Positions 5,560 through 7,823 of a stretch of DNA of 7,823 nucleotides are shown here, piece by piece. Position numbers and translations under genes: made by a program. This DNA is from Candidatus Aenigmatarchaeota archaeon (lineage in GTDB: Archaea > Aenigmatarchaeota > Aenigmatarchaeia > QMZS01). The notes beneath the pieces are model-generated. The model searched no databases, was not told where the DNA came from, and saw nothing but the letters and a program-made list of their open reading frames with translations. The DNA is taken from assembly GCA_030620695.1 (NCBI GenBank), contig JAUXEA010000019.1, forward strand, positions 1 through 7,823, given 5' to 3'. The first letter of the stretch is position 1. Each line of letters starts with the position of its first letter.

Positions 5560-6565
5560 CCAGTATTCCGGTTGTGTGTTCAGCATTGCCTATATTATTG
5601 CCAAGACCTTTAATTAACAGGTTTTTTCCTGTTTTTTTATCAGTCAGACATAAACCAGAAATGGTTGCGGGATATTCATTATAAATCATTTTAATTGGCA
5701 AAATACCAAAAACTTTCTTTTTGAATGTCCATGAAGAATGGGTGTAAGGATTTACTTTAAAATCTATTTTTTCACGCTTATTTTCCCCGGATATTTCAAA
5801 AACGGGCAATTTTCCTTTGATTCTTTTTACTTTCATCTTTTTGAATTTATATAGTTTATTGCTGTCAAAAAACGATATCTGTCTTTTTATGGATTTTCCT
5901 GCCAGATTCGGATTAAAATAAATGAGAACACTACCATTATCAAAATGGAAAACACCCCAATACCAAGGTACTGTAGGAGAATTTATATACACTCGCTGTA
6001 AGTAAGCACTCCCGGTTATTTTTTCATTTTTGATTTTACCGGTTAATTTCATTCTATTTACCCTAATAATTGAATATCCTTTGCCAAAATATTTAAGCGA
6101 ACTATAATAGGGTTTTAAAAAGTTGTGCTTATTTCCAAGTTCTGCAGTAAACTCAAAATCCTCCCCAATTTTTATTATGTTTTTGGTTTTGTTTACGGAA
6201 TAGGATGTTGTGGTAGTGGAATCTGAAGAAAGTTTTTTATCTGATAGCTTCAGGTTGCATTGCTCTAATAGAAAATTGTGGTGCATCTGTTTGCCGTCAA
6301 AATACCAGGCAGCAATACTCCCATCAAATTTGGTTTTGTTGATTGGCTGCTTGAACCTAAAACTTAGATGATTACAGTCAATCCTCTTCTCATTTTTTGT
6401 AGACCACAGAATTATTAATTGTCGCGGTTTAGTATTTTTTGTGGATTTTATGAAAAATAACCAGAACCACCAAAGCCATGCTCCTTTGGGCATTGGTTCA
6501 TTAATTATATTAAATATTTCCTGTTCAAAGTTATGAATTATGGAGGATTTATCTTTGGTTTTCAT
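5555..6565 (-). CDS. Predicted lipocalin-like protein related to AttH/CrtC
   Basis: This 336-residue, beta-rich protein has no signal peptide, but a very aromatic stretch WLWWFWLFF at 31-39. Its middle, GSAYLQRVYINSPTVPWYWGVFHFDNG (185-211), resembles the core of the AttH/CrtC two-barrel lipocalin-like families, where a GxxYxExxWG-type strand is followed by WxWxxFHFDNGS. The second half (SGENKREKIDF, EYPATISG) continues the strand pattern of such folds. In other organisms these families bind or modify hydrophobic compounds (carotenoid hydratase, plant-associated AttH, stress protein Svf1); the role here is unknown. The start is supported by GGTGAT at 6571-6576, 5 nt before the ATG. Copy 2 of the palindromic element lies about 70 nt upstream. 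The family assignment is by motif memory only. Confidence 0.5.
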   Translation of the reverse strand: MKTKDKSSIIHNFEQEIFNIINEPMPKGAWLWWFWLFFIKSTKNTKPRQLIILWSTKNEKRIDCNHLSFRFKQPINKTKFDGSIAAWYFDGKQMHHNFLLEQCNLKLSDKKLSSDSTTTTSYSVNKTKNIIKIGEDFEFTAELGNKHNFLKPYYSSLKYFGKGYSIIRVNRMKLTGKIKNEKITGSAYLQRVYINSPTVPWYWGVFHFDNGSVLIYFNPNLAGKSIKRQISFFDSNKLYKFKKMKVKRIKGKLPVFEISGENKREKIDFKVNPYTHSSWTFKKKVFGILPIKMIYNEYPATISGLCLTDKKTGKNLLIKGLGNNIGNAEHTTGILV

Positions 6566-6570
6566 TTATT

Positions 6571-6576
6571 ATCACC
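6571..6576 (-). promoter_or_regulatory. Strong archaeal Shine-Dalgarno site
   Basis: GGTGAT on the minus strand lies 5 nt before the ATG at 6565 and is complementary to AUCACC at the 3' end of archaeal 16S rRNA. It is the only clear such site before a gene in the window and fixes the start of the lipocalin-like gene. Confidence 0.75.
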
Positions 6577-6637
6577 CTGATATTTTCTCATAATATATTT
6601 TCTTTTGGCTTAAGAGTTTTATTTTTTGGGATGCAGA

Positions 6638-6663
6638 GGAACTGCAAACAGTTCCATCATTTA
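6638..6663 (-). repeat. Palindromic dispersed element, copy 2
   Basis: Read on the minus strand it is TAAATGAT, then stem GGAACTG/CAGTTCC around loop TTTG. It matches copy 1 (19-44, + strand) at 24 of 26 positions, and the two differences preserve pairing. It lies in the leader region of the lipocalin-like gene, in sense orientation. Confidence 0.75.
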
Positions 6664-6680
6664 CCTGACCCTTTTATTGG

Positions 6681-6729
6681 TTAAATTGGATAAAAAGCGT
6701 CAACGGAAAAAATTAAATTGGATAAGAAG
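6681..6729. repeat. Direct repeat pair in the spacer (17-mer, 16/17)
   Basis: TTAAATTGGATAAAAAG at 6681-6697 recurs as TTAAATTGGATAAGAAG at 6713-6729, offset by 32 nt. Just before it, CCTTTTATTGG (6670-6680) matches the minus strand of the inverted repeat beside tRNA-Ala. The 183-nt spacer 6566-6748 also holds the palindromic element. I see no gene or tRNA in it. Confidence 0.6.
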
Positions 6730-6748
6730 GTATTCGTGTTCAGCTCGA

Positions 6749-7420
6749 TTAAACGAAAGATACAGAGAGGTTGATTACTAACAAGAATGAAATTGCTATA
6801 AAAACAAACAATAGCAAAAAGAAAGAATATGAAAATAATAAAGATTTTTTTAAATTGATTTTTTCTTTTCCAGAATCCGCTTTATCGTAAAAATAAATTA
6901 TACCTATAATTCCAGAAATCAAAATAAAACAAATACAAACTGCAAGTTCTTTAATTGTTTGAGCAGTAAATGAAATATGATTTGATATTACAAGAAACAA
7001 AAAAGATACAATTATTAAAATGCGACCCGTATATTCTAAAGCATCTTTACTAACTTTTTCTAAGTTGCTTATTAACTTTGGTGATTTCAAACTGATTACA
7101 GCAACGAAAGCAGGTATACCTACAAACATAGAGATAAGACTTACAGCAGGATTCGGAATGATAAAAGATGTGATGAATATTAAACTAATATTCAGAAGGC
7201 TGAAAAGAAACACAATCAATTCATCAGTACCTTCTTTTTCACAAAAAATCCAATATAGACAACTAAAATTAATAAAAAACAGTTCAGCAAATATTATTCC
7301 AGTTACCGAAAAAGAAACTGTAAGGGGTAAGAAAAAAGCCACCGTTAATAGTATTGAATATATGGTGGGTGAAATTATTCCTATTTTTAATGGTTTGCCC
7401 TTTTGCGTGCGAAGATTCAT
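6749..7420 (-). CDS. Multi-spanning membrane protein of unknown function
   Basis: This 223-residue protein (from the ATG at 7420) has about seven hydrophobic segments. Numbered from a TTG at 7447, they fall at roughly 26-44, 47-68, 76-97, 101-119, 141-158, 166-187 and 202-227. Loops are short; the longest charged ones are KSPKLISNLEKVSKD between helices 4 and 5 and DKADSGKEKINLKK between 6 and 7. I recognise no catalytic or transport signature. The frame extends to the TTG at 7445-7447, but the ATG (MNLRTQKG) is preferred because a TATA-like TTTAAA at 7462-7467 would place transcription start downstream of the TTG. It stands alone, flanked on both sides by repeat-bearing spacers. Confidence 0.65.
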   Translation of the reverse strand: MNLRTQKGKPLKIGIISPTIYSILLTVAFFLPLTVSFSVTGIIFAELFFINFSCLYWIFCEKEGTDELIVFLFSLLNISLIFITSFIIPNPAVSLISMFVGIPAFVAVISLKSPKLISNLEKVSKDALEYTGRILIIVSFLFLVISNHISFTAQTIKELAVCICFILISGIIGIIYFYDKADSGKEKINLKKSLLFSYSFFLLLFVFIAISFLLVINLSVSFV

Positions 7421-7474
7421 AAATACATTACTAAAAATAACTTCCAAAAGAATTTATCTCTTTTAAACAGAAGG

Positions 7475-7491
7475 AATTGGATAAAAGGCTT
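7475..7491. repeat. Further copy of the ATTGGATAAAA spacer motif
   Basis: AATTGGATAAAAGGCTT shares ATTGGATAAAA with the direct repeats at 6681 and (with one mismatch) 6713. It also shares TAAAAGGCTT with the inverted repeat at 7561-7595. All are in non-coding DNA. Confidence 0.45.
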
Positions 7492-7520
7492 CCTTTTGAA
7501 TTATTTATTGACCATGCTTG

Positions 7521-7537
7521 TTTTTTCGAAGAAAAAA
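7521..7537. repeat. Hairpin with C-GAA-G loop, possible terminator
   Basis: TTTTTTC (7521-7527), loop GAA, GAAAAAA (7531-7537) is a perfect 7-bp inverted repeat. On the minus strand its T-run lies downstream of tRNA-Ala and could end that transcript, since archaeal termination uses T-rich tracts. It has the same C-GAA-G apex as the intron hairpin. Confidence 0.4.
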
Positions 7538-7560
7538 TAAGGATTTCGTAGTTTTGGCTT

Positions 7561-7595
7561 AAGCCTTTTTGATAAATTTATCCAATAAAAGGCTT
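7561..7595. repeat. Nested inverted repeat just 3' of tRNA-Ala
   Basis: The outer arms AAGCCTTTT (7561-7569) and AAAAGGCTT (7587-7595) are exact complements. Inside is the 12-nt palindrome GATAAATTTATC (7571-7582). GGCTTAAGCC (7556-7565) is a further palindrome overlapping the left arm. The element begins 3 nt after the tRNA-Ala discriminator base and includes the second copy (7568-7594) of the 27-nt repeat in the tRNA-Ile intron. It could form a 3' trailer hairpin or be a small mobile or palindromic repeat. Confidence 0.65.
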
Positions 7596-7598
7596 ATA

Positions 7599-7713
7599 TG
7601 GACGGACTGGGATTTGAACCCAGGGCCTCCCGATTGCCAACCGGACGTTCTTGAATAAACCAAAGGTTTATAGGGTTTACCTTTGGTAAAACTACCAACT
7701 GAACTACAGGCCC
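7599..7713 (-). tRNA. tRNA-Ala(GGC) with a D-arm intron and an imperfect acceptor stem
   Basis: Exon 1 is 7713-7692 and exon 2 is 7649-7599. The D-stem GTTC/GAAC forms after intron removal, with D-loop AGTTGGTA. The anticodon stem TCCGG/TCGGG (two G-U pairs) encloses TTGGCAA, giving anticodon GGC (Ala). The variable loop is AGGCC and the T-arm is CTGGG TTCAAAT CCCAG. The discriminator is A (7599) and no CCA is encoded. The acceptor has the alanine identity pair G3-U70 between G1-C72, G2-C71 and C4-G69, but C5/C68 and U6/C67 do not pair and G7-U66 is a wobble. Either the gene is degenerate, its 5' part has been exchanged, or the stem is tolerated. A TATA-like TTTATAAT at 7746-7753 lies about 36 nt upstream. 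Confidence 0.8.
7650..7691 (-). other. tRNA-Ala intron at about 22/23 (D-arm)
   Basis: The intron is about 42 nt. The D-stem and D-loop are normal only if it is removed. Its core is a 9-bp hairpin ACCAAAGGT/ACCTTTGGT. The best junction has 3-nt bulges AGT (cut AG|T) and AGA (cut AG|A) around an imperfect central helix TGGT/TTCA. The inner helix is in register through two U-U mismatches. The boundaries may shift by 1-2 nt because G flanks both ends. Confidence 0.65.
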
Positions 7714-7823
7714 ATTATTTTAATAGTTTATAAATTTATTGAAAGATTATAAACTAATTTCTCAATTTTTGACATATCACAAATAATAGTTTTTTTGGCT
7801 ATAGAATAGGAGTTTAAGCAAAT
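7714..7823. other. AT-rich spacer at window end, no gene seen
   Basis: Apart from the tRNA-Ala promoter candidates I see no coding or RNA gene. AGGAG at 7808-7812 on the + strand could be a Shine-Dalgarno site for a gene starting right at or after the window edge. The last bases would make an ATG if the next base is G, but this cannot be seen here. Confidence 0.3.
7746..7753 (-). promoter_or_regulatory. Candidate TATA box for tRNA-Ala
   Basis: TTTATAAT is centred about 36 nt before the mature 5' end, placing a likely start about 12 nt upstream of the tRNA. A second similar box (TTTATAAA, 7728-7735) is closer and seems too near. Confidence 0.35.

Noticed and set aside
6620..6661. Short ORFs starting ATGATG within both palindromic element copies (MMELFAV and MMKLFAV)
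   Set aside because: The two differences between copies change an amino acid but preserve base pairing, which points to RNA or DNA structure rather than a peptide.
7421..7447. TTG start nine codons upstream for the membrane protein
   Set aside because: No ribosome site precedes the TTG, and a TATA-like box at 7462-7467 would start the mRNA downstream of it; the ATG at 7420 is simpler.
7020..7466. + strand frame of 148 codons
   Set aside because: Antisense to the membrane-protein gene, whose minus-strand frame has a consistent pattern of hydrophobic segments.
7631..7644. Apparent GCC (Gly) anticodon loop, TTGCCAA, on the + strand at 7634-7640
   Set aside because: The D-arm, T-arm TTCAAAT and discriminator all read correctly on the minus strand only, where the loop is TTGGCAA (Ala).
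7728..7775. 15-residue minus-strand ORF upstream of tRNA-Ala
   Set aside because: Too short, AT-driven composition, and it coincides with the tRNA promoter candidates.

Overview
The window looks like a piece of a small, AT-rich archaeal genome, probably from the DPANN group (Nanoarchaeota, Woesearchaeota or Pacearchaeota-like); this is inference from gene content. Supporting signs are a eukaryote/archaea-type ribosomal protein S24e, an archaeal-type valyl-tRNA synthetase with an HLGN signature, tight packing with overlapping stop codons, few Shine-Dalgarno sites, no encoded CCA on the tRNAs, and two tRNA genes that each carry an intron at a non-canonical position.

Layout. At 1-68 is the possible tail of an upstream + strand reading frame, overlapping the ATG of adenylate kinase (adk, 65-676, +) as ATGA. 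adk converges on a small zinc-ribbon gene (673-960, -), and their stop codons interlock in one TTAA. Divergent from that is a 328-residue protein (1031-2017, +) that I read as a decayed two-repeat LAGLIDADG-like fold. It converges on, and overlaps by 13 bases, an OGG-type DNA glycosylase/lyase (2005-2706, -). Upstream of the glycosylase on the - strand are valS (2746-5073) and rps24e (5088-5300), so rps24e-valS-glycosylase may be one transcript. Next come tRNA-Ile(GAU) (5337-5521, -), a predicted lipocalin-like AttH/CrtC-related protein (5555-6565, -), a repeat-rich spacer, a 7-helix membrane protein of unknown function (6749-7420, -), a second repeat-rich spacer, and tRNA-Ala(GGC) (7599-7713, -).

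The coding genes are mostly housekeeping: nucleotide balance (Adk), translation (S24e, ValRS, two tRNAs) and oxidative DNA repair. The unusual material is in and around the RNA genes. tRNA-Ile has a 110-nt intron in the T-loop (59/60) with a textbook bulge-helix-bulge. tRNA-Ala has an approximately 42-nt intron in the D-arm (about 22/23) with a relaxed junction, and its acceptor-stem halves do not match at two pairs. A 27-nt repeat occurs once inside the tRNA-Ile intron and once just 3' of tRNA-Ala.

A separate 26-nt palindromic element occurs before adk and before the lipocalin-like gene, in sense orientation both times. Its two differences are a compensatory base-pair change. I see no CRISPR array, insertion sequence, prophage or recognised defence system. 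The best candidates for something undescribed are the palindromic element, the tRNA-associated repeat and the degenerate LAGLIDADG-like protein.
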